From contig NZ_SJPS01000005.1 in NCBI RefSeq assembly GCF_007860015.1, forward strand, positions 124,001-188,000: a DNA stretch of 64,000 nucleotides, given 5' to 3'. The notes beneath the pieces were generated by a model. That model was not told where the DNA came from, did no database searches, and saw only the letters and a program-made list of their open reading frames with translations. This document shows positions 26,208 to 37,200 of this stretch, one piece after another. Origin of the DNA: Bythopirellula polymerisocia. GTDB lineage: Bacteria > Planctomycetota > Planctomycetia > Pirellulales > Lacipirellulaceae. Both the position numbers and the translations under genes were made by a program. The stretch's first letter is position 1. Every line of letters begins with the position of its first letter.

Positions 26208-27785
26208 ATGCCGAAAACTAATGACCAGAAACTTGCCATCAAAGTCCGTCGTTGGAAGAAGTCAGATATTCCTGCGGTCGTCGAATGTCAGATGGCTGCC
26301 TATCCTCAGATTGCCCGCGAGAGCCTTTGCGATGAGCGGAAGATGGAGATGCAACTTGAGGCATTTCCTGAGGGACAGATTCTTGCAGAGGTGGATGGGC
26401 GGGTAATTGGCTACTGCACCTCGCTGATCGTCCTGCTCGACGAGGATTCTCCCTGGTATTCTTACAACGAGATCACTGGAGTCGGCACATTCAGTACGCA
26501 TGATCCGAGCGGTGACACTCTCTATGGCTCCGACATCGCAGTCCACCCAGATTTTCGCGGACAGGGGGTGGCAGCCAAGTTGTATGTTCGGCGTAAGGCA
26601 CTCTTGAAGCGGCTGAATCTGCGACGCATGGTCGGTGGCGGCAGAATTCCTGGCTATTCCCAGTACTCCAAGAAGATGACCCCAGAGAGATACATCGAGA
26701 AGGTAAAGCGTGGAGAACTCAAGGACATGGCTTTGTCCGCTCACTTGAAGGCCGGTTACGACGTGCTAGGTGTTCACTACGCCTATCTAACCGATGGCGA
26801 GAGCATGAACTATGCCACCTTCCTGCAGCTGGAAAACCCCTCGTTCGATCCTGCCAAACGAATGATAGCCGGGGCCCCCATTCATCGACCCAACCGCAAA
26901 GTGCGTGTCTGTGCAGCCCAATACCAACTGCGGCCCGTTACCTCTTGGAACGATCTCGAGCGGCAGGTCGAGTTCTTTGCCCAGACAGCAAACGAATATC
27001 ATTGCCACTTCTTGCTCTTCCCCGAATTGTTCACGGCTCAGCTTTTCAGCATGTTGCCACCCGACATGGAAGCCTTGGAGGCGGTGCGAGTAGTTGCCGG
27101 GTACCACGAACAATATCTGGAACTCTTTAAGAAGACGGCTGCCGACTATGGTCTGTATATCATCGCGGGTTCTCATCCGGTCGAGACCGAGGGTGAGTTG
27201 CGCAACACTGCGCACTTGGTTACACCTAGCGGCAATGTCTACACTCAGGACAAGCTTCACATTACCTCGGTCGAACGGCACTACTACGACGTCCAACCGG
27301 GTGACAAACTCAAGGTCTTTGATACTCCACTGTGCAGAATTGGTATTCTTATCTGTTACGACGTGGAATTTCCTGAATTGGCCAGGCTTTTGACAGTCAA
27401 GGGTATCGATGTGCTCTTTGTCCCGTTTGCCACGGACGAGCGTAAGAGCTATCACCGCGTTCGCCACTGTGCCCAAGCCCGAGCAGTGGAAAACATCATA
27501 TATGTAGTACTCGCCGGCTGTGTTGGCAACTTGCCGCAGGTCCGTAGCTTCTTGGTGAACTATGGCCAAGCGGCAGTCTGTACTCCATGCGATGTGGCAT
27601 TCCCTATGGATGGCATCATGGCAGAAGCTGAGCCCAATTTCGAAACCGTTGTGATCTGTGAACTGGACCTGAACGACTTGGCCGTGCAGCGCGACCTGGG
27701 AAGCGTCAAACCCTTGCAGGATCGGCGGAGCGATCTCTACGAAGTCAACGCCTTAACGCCAGTAGAAGTGGTTTATGTCGAGTAA
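26208..27785 (+). CDS. Fusion of GNAT acetyltransferase and nitrilase-family amidohydrolase
   Basis: 525 residues. Residues 10-210 are a GNAT N-acetyltransferase domain (acetyl-CoA loop VHPDFRGQGVAAKLYVRRK). Residues 230-515 are a carbon-nitrogen hydrolase of the nitrilase superfamily. Its catalytic triad can be placed: Glu273 in LLFPELF, Lys349 in DKLHIT, and Cys383 in ILICYDVEFPE. The hydrolase would cleave an amide or nitrile bond. The GNAT domain would transfer an acyl group, so a substrate passed between the two sites is possible. Cytoplasmic. The substrate is unknown. Both active sites look intact, so this is not a broken fusion. Confidence 0.92.
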   Translation: MPKTNDQKLAIKVRRWKKSDIPAVVECQMAAYPQIARESLCDERKMEMQLEAFPEGQILAEVDGRVIGYCTSLIVLLDEDSPWYSYNEITGVGTFSTHDPSGDTLYGSDIAVHPDFRGQGVAAKLYVRRKALLKRLNLRRMVGGGRIPGYSQYSKKMTPERYIEKVKRGELKDMALSAHLKAGYDVLGVHYAYLTDGESMNYATFLQLENPSFDPAKRMIAGAPIHRPNRKVRVCAAQYQLRPVTSWNDLERQVEFFAQTANEYHCHFLLFPELFTAQLFSMLPPDMEALEAVRVVAGYHEQYLELFKKTAADYGLYIIAGSHPVETEGELRNTAHLVTPSGNVYTQDKLHITSVERHYYDVQPGDKLKVFDTPLCRIGILICYDVEFPELARLLTVKGIDVLFVPFATDERKSYHRVRHCAQARAVENIIYVVLAGCVGNLPQVRSFLVNYGQAAVCTPCDVAFPMDGIMAEAEPNFETVVICELDLNDLAVQRDLGSVKPLQDRRSDLYEVNALTPVEVVYVE

Positions 27786-27968
27786 GGGTAGCAACTGAAT
27801 GTAGATCTTGCGTAACTTGCCACGTTGTTCGTCAATGGGTTGTTATTGAGACTCGTCTTCAATAAGTGTTTGAGCAGTAAGAAGAATCCTTGGTCTTTAC
27901 ATAGGGTTATTGCTACTTTAATCTGCCGCCTTTCGCATCATTGAAAAAAGTATACGAGGAAACACAGC

Positions 27969-28709
27969 ATGGGACTCCGTAAGGAACTTGAGGTGAGCGG
28001 TAACTGGCTTTTCCGGTTTCGTAGCTTTGTTCCACTACTGTTCCTCATTCCGTTCCTGGTCAAGATGAGCAGCTATCATTTCCCTTGGGGAAGCAATGGC
28101 CTGCATGAGGTCATGCACATTGTCAGCATGGCAGTCGTTTTTTCGGGACTAGCTATTCGTGCCCTCGTAGCTGGCTACGCCCCGGATGGCACTTCGGGTC
28201 GGAACACGAGGCAGCAAGTCGCCCAAAACATTAATACCACCGGACTCTATTCGGTAGTTCGACACCCACTATATGTTGGCAACTTTCTGATGTGGGGTGG
28301 AATTGTTGTTTTTTGTCTGGACGCTTGGTTGATCTTGGTCTTCTGTCTCGGCTTTTGGTTGTATTACGAGAGGATCATGTTCGCAGAAGAGTCTTTCCTT
28401 CGTCAAAAGTTCGGAGAACAGTTTACTCAATGGGCTGCGCGGACTCCTGCATTTCTACCTCGGTTGTCAAACTGGGTGGCCCCATCACGTCCTTTTTCTT
28501 GGAGAAGAGTCTTGCGCCAGGAGTATACGAGCTTTTTCCTCGCAGTTGTTGCCTTATTCGGAGAGGAAATTCTGGAGCACTTAGCGTTGGACCATCGACT
28601 GGTATTCGAGCCAGAATGGGTGGCGTTCTTGGGCCTGGGTGCCATCGTTTACTTAGTGCTTCGCCATCTGAAAAAGCACACTAGTCTGCTGACCACAGCA
28701 GAAAGTTGA
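27969..28709 (+). CDS. ICMT/PEMT-like membrane methyltransferase
   Basis: 246 residues with four or five hydrophobic helices. The family signature VVRHPLYVGNFLMWGG and the following YYERIMFAEESFLRQKFG match isoprenylcysteine carboxyl methyltransferase and phospholipid methyltransferase relatives; they bind S-adenosylmethionine at the membrane face. Bacterial members act on lipids or isoprenoids. It is 67 bp upstream of a second gene with the same signature, so the two probably work on related lipid substrates. Exact substrate is unknown. The ribosome-binding site acgagga lies before the ATG at 27969. Confidence 0.82.
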   Translation: MGLRKELEVSGNWLFRFRSFVPLLFLIPFLVKMSSYHFPWGSNGLHEVMHIVSMAVVFSGLAIRALVAGYAPDGTSGRNTRQQVAQNINTTGLYSVVRHPLYVGNFLMWGGIVVFCLDAWLILVFCLGFWLYYERIMFAEESFLRQKFGEQFTQWAARTPAFLPRLSNWVAPSRPFSWRRVLRQEYTSFFLAVVALFGEEILEHLALDHRLVFEPEWVAFLGLGAIVYLVLRHLKKHTSLLTTAES

Positions 28710-28785
28710 AATAGTGTACGGCAAATCAAGATCGCTTTTTTAGGTCTCGTCCGACTGTATTTCCGCGTCCTATACTTTGGGTAGG

Positions 28786-29589
28786 ATGCTCAAGACTCAC
28801 GCAACCATCGTTTCCAATAATATGTCGGCGAAATCGCATTCAGCCCACGCCTGGCCCATGCGGTTGTGGCTTGCTGCGCCGGATTGGTTGTTTCGTGTGG
28901 TGGGAATGGCGTTCTTCGCAGTCTTTGTCTGGTTCAGCATGCAGAAGTACCTACGGGAAGATTTTTCAGAGATCGTTCCCTGGGCGCGTATGCCAGGCGG
29001 GCAAGTCATCCGCATGTGGTGGGTGCCGATGCTGGTGGACCTGACCTATCTGTTGATCGCCGTCAGCTTCCTGGTCCGCTTTCAGCCAAAGTCACGCGCA
29101 GCCGACGGCAGGATCATACTCATCACGCTGTTTACTGCCTTTGCGCCTTTTATTTTCGTCGTGTGGATGGCTCCAGTACTTGGCTTGCTCAATCCAACTT
29201 GGGAAGTCGCCTACAACGGTTTTCTCTGGCGGAGTCCGATTACCTGGTATTCCGCGCTTGTCGGAGGTATCCTCATCACTCTTGGCAATGTCCTCGATGT
29301 CTGGGGCTATCTGGTACTCTGTCGTAGCTTTGGCATCGTACCCGAGGCACGGGAGTTGAAGACCACCGGCCCGTACCGCTTTGTCCGCCACCCGGTCTAC
29401 TTGGGCCAATTCCTGGCACAAGCCGGCGTGTTCCTTTTTTTCGCTCGTCTGCACGTCATCTGGATAGGACTGTATTGCGCCTTCGTCGCTCTACAGCTCT
29501 ATCGCTCGAAGCTAGAAGATAGTGTCTTAGAACAGGCGTTTGGCGAAAATTACCTGCAGTGGAAACGCCGCACCTTCTGGTTTGTGTAA
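28786..29589 (+). CDS. Second ICMT-like membrane methyltransferase
   Basis: About 267 residues from the ATG at 28786; a TTG at 28777 and an ATG at 28822 are alternatives. Several membrane helices (VVGMAFFAVFVWFSMQ, LVDLTYLLIAVSFLV) precede the family signature FVRHPVYLGQFLAQAG and the end EDSVLEQAFGENYLQWKRR. Same family as the preceding gene but only distantly similar, so an old duplication or independent recruitment. S-adenosylmethionine-dependent methylation of an isoprenoid or lipid is expected. A hairpin follows the stop. Confidence 0.8.
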   Translation: MLKTHATIVSNNMSAKSHSAHAWPMRLWLAAPDWLFRVVGMAFFAVFVWFSMQKYLREDFSEIVPWARMPGGQVIRMWWVPMLVDLTYLLIAVSFLVRFQPKSRAADGRIILITLFTAFAPFIFVVWMAPVLGLLNPTWEVAYNGFLWRSPITWYSALVGGILITLGNVLDVWGYLVLCRSFGIVPEARELKTTGPYRFVRHPVYLGQFLAQAGVFLFFARLHVIWIGLYCAFVALQLYRSKLEDSVLEQAFGENYLQWKRRTFWFV

Positions 29590-29601
29590 AGTGGTTAGCC
29601 G

Positions 29602-29644
29602 CGACGCGCCCGCCGAGTGGAGTTCGGCAGAGCGGAGCGCGTTG
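29602..29644. repeat. Nested inverted repeat after the second methyltransferase gene
   Basis: An 8-bp stem with one G-T wobble (29602-29609 with 29637-29644) encloses gccga/tcggc. It lies just after the stop at 29589. GC-rich and palindromic, it looks like a short dispersed element or a terminator without a T tract. Confidence 0.4.
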
Positions 29645-29787
29645 ATTCTTCTCAGGACATGTCGGCACTGCTAGCACTTCTTGTGAGCGGGCTATTGACC
29701 TGAAATTGCTAATTCCACTATAAGCTCCCGGCATTCCTAGTAGTCACTCGCGAAAGTCGACTTGAACTCTGCTCTTAGTAGCGACAC

Positions 29788-31020
29788 ATGCTTCATTTGC
29801 AACGCAATCTCTGCTCAGCGATCTTCCTGCTTGCCTTGGCATCAAGTGCTTTCGCGCAGAATTTTCAACCTCCGCGCACCCCGTCTTATGGACAAGTCCC
29901 CCTTCTGCAGGTCGCCCCTGACGGGATGGTTCATCTCGATGGACCCTATGCGGCCTATTCGAACCCTGGTTATGCTGCGCCTGCTGGTACTATGGTCGGC
30001 CAACCCGTGATGTCCCAACCTCTGCCAAGCACTGCACCAAGTGCTTCAACGGAAGCTGGTTCATTTTCTGATTACTTCTTCAGAGCTCCGATTCCTCCTC
30101 AGTATGATCATCGCACTGGTTTTTTTGGTGAGTTTCTCTTCCTTAGAGCTCGCAATGCGGAAGTGGCATACGCTCTGCCAATCGACGGACCGGTCTTGCC
30201 CGTATTAGGAAACGAGGTGCCGATTGGTTCGACAGCCGTGGTCGACTTTGGTTATGACCCAGGATTTCGAGCAGGAGGCAGCTGGTGCTTGAGCGCTGAA
30301 AGCAGCATCGCTGTCCAATACACTTACTTCAGCAGCAACGCCTCCGGCTCCGCGTCGATCAACCCGGCAGATGGCGTGCTGCGTTCGTTGGTCACCCATC
30401 CGCTTGGCGCCAACGCGGCCACCGACTCATTGGATTCAAATGCCTCTTCATCGATCGACTACAGTCTGATTGATGCAGACTATCGAGGTTTAATCGTGGG
30501 CCGTGAATCTTGCGAAACTATGTGCGCTAGTGCCGTAAACTACATCATCGGTGGTCGCTACGCCACGATGGACCAAGACTTTGGTTCGAATTTCACTGCC
30601 GCAGGGACGACGTCGGTGAATACCAACATCAATTTCACCGGCGGCGGTATCCGCCTAGGTTTGACAGGGGAACAGCACACCACGGCAAGAGGCCTCTTCG
30701 TCTACGGCAGTGGCATCGCGAATCTTCTGGTTGGCGAGTTCGACGCGAGCTACCAGCAAACGAACACCTTCGCCGGAACTCAGGCCTTTACCAATTGGTC
30801 GGCAGGAAGAGTCGTACCCGTGGTGGATTTTGAAGTCGGAGTCGGTTGGGTTGGCCCTCGGCGACGGTTGAAGCTGACCGGTGGTTATATGGTCAGTGCC
30901 TGGTTCAACGTCGTGAAGACGGAAGACTGGATCAACGCGGTGCAGACCAGCAATTTCAGTAATCCCACCGGCACACTCACCTTCGATGGCCTCACGTCCC
31001 GCATCACTTGGGATTTCTAG
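29788..31020 (+). CDS. Lpg1974-family pore-forming outer-membrane protein
   Basis: 410 residues. Signal peptide in residues 1-24 (CSAIFLLALASSAFA). A proline/glycine/tyrosine-rich segment (about 25-95) leads to a beta-barrel domain that opens GFFGEFLFLRARNAEVAYA and continues with alternating strands, ending ITWDF with the C-terminal phenylalanine typical of outer-membrane barrels. The Lpg1974 family (relatives of the Legionella major outer-membrane protein) is widespread in planctomycetes and is thought to form outer-membrane pores. It is a single gene, followed by a strong terminator at 31022. Confidence 0.87.
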   Translation: MLHLQRNLCSAIFLLALASSAFAQNFQPPRTPSYGQVPLLQVAPDGMVHLDGPYAAYSNPGYAAPAGTMVGQPVMSQPLPSTAPSASTEAGSFSDYFFRAPIPPQYDHRTGFFGEFLFLRARNAEVAYALPIDGPVLPVLGNEVPIGSTAVVDFGYDPGFRAGGSWCLSAESSIAVQYTYFSSNASGSASINPADGVLRSLVTHPLGANAATDSLDSNASSSIDYSLIDADYRGLIVGRESCETMCASAVNYIIGGRYATMDQDFGSNFTAAGTTSVNTNINFTGGGIRLGLTGEQHTTARGLFVYGSGIANLLVGEFDASYQQTNTFAGTQAFTNWSAGRVVPVVDFEVGVGWVGPRRRLKLTGGYMVSAWFNVVKTEDWINAVQTSNFSNPTGTLTFDGLTSRITWDF

Positions 31021-31021
31021 T

Positions 31022-31060
31022 GCTGCTAGCCAGTTTCTCGCCTAGCAGCTTCTCTTTTTC
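31022..31060 (+). terminator. Intrinsic terminator after the porin gene
   Basis: Perfect 8-bp stem gctgctag/ctagcagc (31022-31029, 31042-31049), 12-nt loop, then ttctcttttt. Directly after the stop codon. Confidence 0.85.
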
Positions 31061-31222
31061 GGGCTTTCTCCAATTTTCTAGGCCGTAATATGTTTGCGTT
31101 GCCTGAACCACCCGTCTAGGATAGTCCCTAGCTGCCTGGCTAGTCTGAACGGTATGAATCCAGCAAAACAGGCAAGATTTGACCACATTGATTGACACCT
31201 ACACAACGAGGGGGCTCGTTCC

Positions 31223-34200
31223 GTGCTTCGTTGGAAATCTCTACTTACCATTGGTTTGCCAAAAGGGGTCCGCCGCAAGGCGCGCTCCAGGCCTCTTCTC
31301 ACACGCCGACTCACGGTCGAAACTCTCGAAGATCGGCGGATGTTGGCCGTGATGACGGTTACCGATCTCTCCGACGACACGCTCGCGAATTTGGCAGGTG
31401 ACAGCGTCTTGTCGCTCCGCGAGGCGGTGGAGGCGATCAACGCGGGCGCCGCCGTCGACGGCATCGGCCCCACTTCGGGAACATTTGGAGTTGACGACCG
31501 AATCGTGTTCGATTCCACCCTCTTCATCGGTGGGGCACAAACAATTACGCTTGCCGCTGGAGAGTTGCAGCTTAGTCGCGCGGTCACGATCACCGGGCCA
31601 AGCGACGCAATGCTGACTATCGACGCGAATCAGATGTCGCGTATCTTTGACATCACCGCCAACACAGGCGATTTTACATTCGACACCCTGACGCTCATAC
31701 GCGGAAGAACCACCGGCAATGTTTTGGAAGGAAGAGGCGGCGCGATTCGCTCGGTCACCAGTGGCAATCTAAGCATCATCGGGAGTACTATTTCTGGCAA
31801 TAGCACCACAGGTATTCTCGCCCATGGCGGCGGCGTCTATACCCTAAGCCCACTCACGCTGAACAACTCGACCGTGAGCGGCAACGACACTACGGGCCTT
31901 TTTTCCTACGGTGGCGGTGTGTATGCAGTTAATGATATCACACTGACCAACTCGACCGTGAGTGGAAACAACACCGCGACCAGTTCTAATGGCGGTGGTA
32001 TCTGGGGCTCCAGTGGACATCTCACGATCACCAACTCGATCTTGGCAGGCAATACGGCCGGCGGGGGCAACTCAGACCTGCGGCCTAGCAGTGGCACTCT
32101 CACGGTCAATTTCAGCCTGATTGGCACAGGGATCACCCCCTCCGTCGGAGACAATAATATACTCTCCAACGACCCAGGACTCGCGCCGTTAACGGACAAT
32201 GGTGGGACGACACTGACACACGCGCTCCTGCCCAATAGCCCAGCAATCAACGCGGGCGATCCGAACTTTACCTCACCACCCGACTTCGATCAGCGCGGCA
32301 TGGGGTTTGATCGCGTTAGAAATGGTCGCATCGACATCGGGGCGTTTGAGGTCCAAGATGTCATCGCGTCTCCGTTTATTGTGAGCACGCTCGAAGACGA
32401 GCAGACCAATAATGGATTCGTGAGTCTCCGCGAGGCGATTGCCAGTGCAAATACGACCGCCGGTGCCCAAGAAATCACATTCGACCCATCGCTAACCAGC
32501 GGTGGTGCGGCGACGATCAACATCGCAAGTCAACTCCCCACGATTACCGAGGCCCTCACGATCACCGGCCCCGGCGCCAATCTGCTCTCCATCGACGCGG
32601 GACTTGGCGGCGACGGGTTGAAAAACGGTAACGGCTACCGCATCTTCAACATCGACGATGGCACGGATACCGATATTGATGTTGAAATCAGCGGGCTCAC
32701 GCTCACAGGAGGTGATGTAGGAGGTGTCTCTCCAAATAGTTATGGAGGTGCGATCTTTAATCGAGAAAATCTCACCCTCACCAGCAATACACTCTCCGGC
32801 AATTCGGCCAGCGGCAACGGCGGTGCGGTCTCCAACTATGGCACGGCCACGATCACACAGAGCACCCTCTCTGACAATTCGGCCACTGGCTTAGGCGGCG
32901 GGTTGCACAACTTTATGGGCACGGTCTCGATCACTCAGAGCACCCTCTCCGGCAACTCCGCCAGCGAAAGCGGCGGCGGGGTCTTCAACTTGGACGGCAC
33001 GGTCATGATTACCCGAAGCACGCTCTCCGGCAATTCGGCCATCGAAAACGGCGGCGGAGTCTACAACGCACTTGGGACGGCCATGATCACCCAGAGCATC
33101 ATTTCGGGGAACACGGCCGCCACAGGAGGGGAGATCAGCAATGTCTTTAGCACGCTCACTCTCGACAGCTTCAACCTGATTGGTGACAACAGCAAGTCGA
33201 ACTTACAGGCGCTCAGTGGCGTCATCGGCGGAACCAGCGACATCCTTGCCACTAGCAACGGCACGAACCCCACGGACTTAGCTTCAATCCTCACTCCGCT
33301 GGCCGATAATGGCGGGCCGACACAAACCCATGCGCTCGTAGCTGGCAGCCCGGCCATCAATGCGGGCGATCCGAGCATTTTGTTCGACCCTGCGGAGTTC
33401 GATCAGCGTGGCACTCCGTTTGTGCGGGTAAAGAACGACCGCATCGACATCGGGGCAATTGAATCGGATTTTGCTCCTGTGACACTGGCGACCATCGTGT
33501 CGCTCGATGGCGGCGTACTTAGAATTCGAGACATGTCGGCAACCGGCAACGATGACGATTTGCAAATTTCGCTTTCCAGCGGCAACATCGTGATCATGTC
33601 GAATCAAACAATCGACACCGATATTCCTGGCTCAACCGGCACGGGGACGATGGAGGTTCGCGTGCCGCTGGCGTCGATTACTGCGAATCAAATCGACGTC
33701 GACACCGCCGCCGGCAACGATCGGTTGGAACTCGACTACGCAGGGGGATTCTTCCCGTTGGACGTATCGTTTGCAGGTGGCGACCCCACGACCGGTCCGG
33801 GCGATAGCCTTGCGATTACTGGTGGCACTTTCAGCTCTGTTACCCATACGCATACCGGGTCGGACGCGGGCAACATTGTACTCAACACGGGCACTACCGG
33901 CTCCACGATCACCTACACCGGTCTTGAGCCGGTCGATATGACCGGTAGCACAATCACCGACTTGTTCTTCAACTTGCCCGGCACGGCTGACAACGCCATA
34001 CTGGAAGACGATGGCACCTCAGGCAACGGTATCTCTCGAATCCGCAGCCAGAACGGCACGTTTGAAACGACGACGTTTACTTCGCCCACCAACAGTTTGA
34101 CGGTGAATCTGGGTAGCGATGCCGCGACCTTCACGGTCGCCAGTTTGCCCGACTACTCGCAGTCTCTCAACATCGAAGGCGAGGCTGGCTCTGATGCTGT

Positions 34201-37200
34201 CGTGTTTCAGGGCATGATCAATTTGTCGTCAACCGGCGCGTCGCTGACGGTTATCAATGCCGACGGTGGCATTACCGACGCGGCGGGAACGAGTTTGCTT
34301 GTCAATGGTACTGTCACTCTCAACGCCGCAGGGGGCGCTATCACTCTGGGCGATAATGCGGCCGACACGACAGAGCTGGGTATGCTATCGATCACAGGCG
34401 GGACAGTTTCAATCACCGAAGAGACTGCTGTATCGATCCAGAGTTTGGTCGCCACCACGGCAACCCTGGTCGCAGGCACAGACATTACCGATCTGACCAA
34501 CTCGAGTATTAATGTGGCGGGTTTAGCTACGCTCACGGCAGGTGGTTTGATTCAACTAGGTGACAACGTCGGCGACACGGTCAACTTCGGCAGCATTCAA
34601 GCTATCGGTACTTCGGTCTCAATCACCGAGGACTCGAATATGAACGTAGCCGGCGTAACGGCCACGGGCAACGTCACGCTCTCTGCCGACGATAATCTTT
34701 CCATAGCCGCCGGCGCCACCATCGACACCGATGGTAATGATTTGACTTTCAGTGCGGGCGACGATTTCTTGTTCGCAGCTGGGGCTTCGATCGTGAATGC
34801 TGGCAATGTGACCGTGAGCGCAGACCTGCCGGATGAGGATGGGGGAACAGGCTCGGTAGTCTCCTTCCTGGGCACGATCTCGGCCACGCAGTTAACGCTC
34901 AATGGCGGGAATGACTCGGATACCTTTATAGTCCTGCCGAGTGTGGATACGCCAATCAACGTGAATGGAGGCTCTCCTACTGCGGCACCTGGTGATCGCC
35001 TGTTGGTCCAGGTTGCAAACATTTCCGACGCCATCGTGCCGGCCGTGCCTCCGACCAGTGGAATGGTCGCCTTCTTTGCTTCGAGCCACCAAGCCATCAC
35101 GTTCACCAGTATCGAAACCTTGCTGGGGGGAACCTTGGTGGTCGACAATATAATCGACGAAGACGATGGCGACTTCTCGGCTGGCGACCTCTCCCTCCGC
35201 GAGGCAATCGGCATCGCGAACGTCAGTCCAGGTCCCGACTCGATCTCGTTTGCGGCAGCACTCAACGGTGGCACGATTTTGCTCGAGCTGGGCGAACTTG
35301 AGATCACCGAGGCACTCACAATCACGGGACTAGGTGCCAGCCTGCTAACCATCGATGCCCAGCAGATGTCGCGGATATTCAACATCACAGCGACAACCGG
35401 CGATTTCACGTTTGAAGGTCTGACGTTAACCGGCGGACGAACTATCGGCGACAATGTACTCATCGGAGATGACTCCACGTTCAACGGCGGTGCAATCCGC
35501 TCGCGCACTACTGGAAATCTCTCGATCAATGAGAGTGCAATCACCGGCAACAGCACTGCAGGCAATTACGCCTTTGGCGGCGGGATCGACGCCTACGACG
35601 TATCGCTAACCAACTCGACTGTAACCGGCAACAGCACTGCGGGAGCGTACGCTTTTGGCGGTGGGATCTCTGCTGCTAACCTGATCTTGACCAACTCGAT
35701 CGTTAGCGACAACAGCACTGCGGGAGAGTACGCCTTTGGGGGCGGGGTCTATGCCTACACTGTGACGCTATCCGACTCGACCGTCACCGACAACAGCACA
35801 ATGGAGAACGTTGGCTTGGGCGGCGGGATCTTTGCCTTCACGAATGTCATGCTTACCAACTCGACCGTCAGTGGCAATAGCACTGCGGGAGAGAGTTCCT
35901 CAGGAGGCGGAATCTTTGCGTACAACGATGTCGTGCTGATTGATTCGACCGTCAGTGGCAACAGTACCTCCGGCGCCAATGCTTACGGTGGCGGCTTGGT
36001 GGCCAATAATGTGGAGCTCCGCAATTCGACCGTCAGTGGCAACAGCACTTCGGGTGCCAATGCTTATGGTGGCGGTGTGGTTGCATTTGGCAATGTTTCG
36101 CTGACCAATTCAACGGTCTACGACAACAGTACCTCCAGCGCTGGTGCTGATGGTGGTGGAATTTGGGCTAACGATGGTGTCGTCACTATCGGCAGCTCGA
36201 TCGTGGCTGGCAACACGGCAGGTGGGAGCAATCCTGACCTGCGTCCTGGAACCGGCACGCTGACGGTCGACTATAGCCTGATCGGCGACACCACCGGTAC
36301 GGGCATCACAATTCTCACAGGTATGGAAAATCTGCTGGATATTTCTGCGGAACTCTTCCCACTAGCCGACAACGGCGGGCCTACACTCACGCATCTCCCT
36401 ATGCCAACTAGTCCCATCATTGATGCGGGTAACCCGGCTGACTTTGCGGGAATTGATGGCGTCCCTCAGTTCGACCAGCGCGGAAATCTTTTCTCCCGCG
36501 TGCGAGATGGCAACGGCGATGGAACCTCGCTCATCGACATCGGTGCCACAGAAGTGGAAAACCAGAACAACGGCCCTCAGGTGATCGGTCTCTTTGTGAC
36601 TGACGATCCTAACTACGACTTGTTCAACCCTGCTGAACCTACCGTCGCGGTGCAGAGCATTACAGTTCGTATGCGGGACTTACCCCCTCGATCAAGTGCA
36701 TTTACCGCCCCTGCCTTGGATTTCACTTTTGCTAACAACAAGGCGTTTTATTCTCTTATTGGAGACTCGACAGGCATCATACCCATCTTGGATGTGCAGA
36801 TCGACCAGGATCCAACCGTGCCTGGGCAACCGGCCACCGCCAACATTCGCATCCTCTTTGCCACTCCCTTGGCAGATGATCGCTTTACGCTGACACTATT
36901 GGATTCGATTCAGGACACGCTTGGCAACCGACTTGACGGCGAGTCGAATGCGGTACAACCGTTGACTCCTGATTTCCCGAGCGGCGACGGTGTTCCGGGT
37001 GGCGACTTTGTCGCAAGATTCACGATCGATTCACGACCCGAACTCGGGGTCTATGGTGCTGGCCAGGTATTCATTGATTCGAATGGAAACTACACTTTCG
37101 ATCCGAACAACACGGATGCTTCCAACCGCGATACTGTACTGCTTCTCGGCACTTCGAGCGACTCGATCTTTGCCGGAAAGTTCGTGGAAGCGGCAACCGA

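Noticed and set aside
26787-27569. A 260-codon minus-strand frame opposite the GNAT-nitrilase gene
   Set aside because: Fully antisense to a gene with intact catalytic residues; no domain and no ribosome-binding site.
34597-35565. A 322-codon minus-strand frame in the giant gene
   Set aside because: It mirrors repetitive beta-helix coding DNA and consists of biased residues without a recognisable fold.
35540-36170. CRISPR-like regular repeats
   Set aside because: The 81-84-bp period is in frame, encodes beta-helix coils and has no unique spacers; it is a protein-coding tandem repeat.
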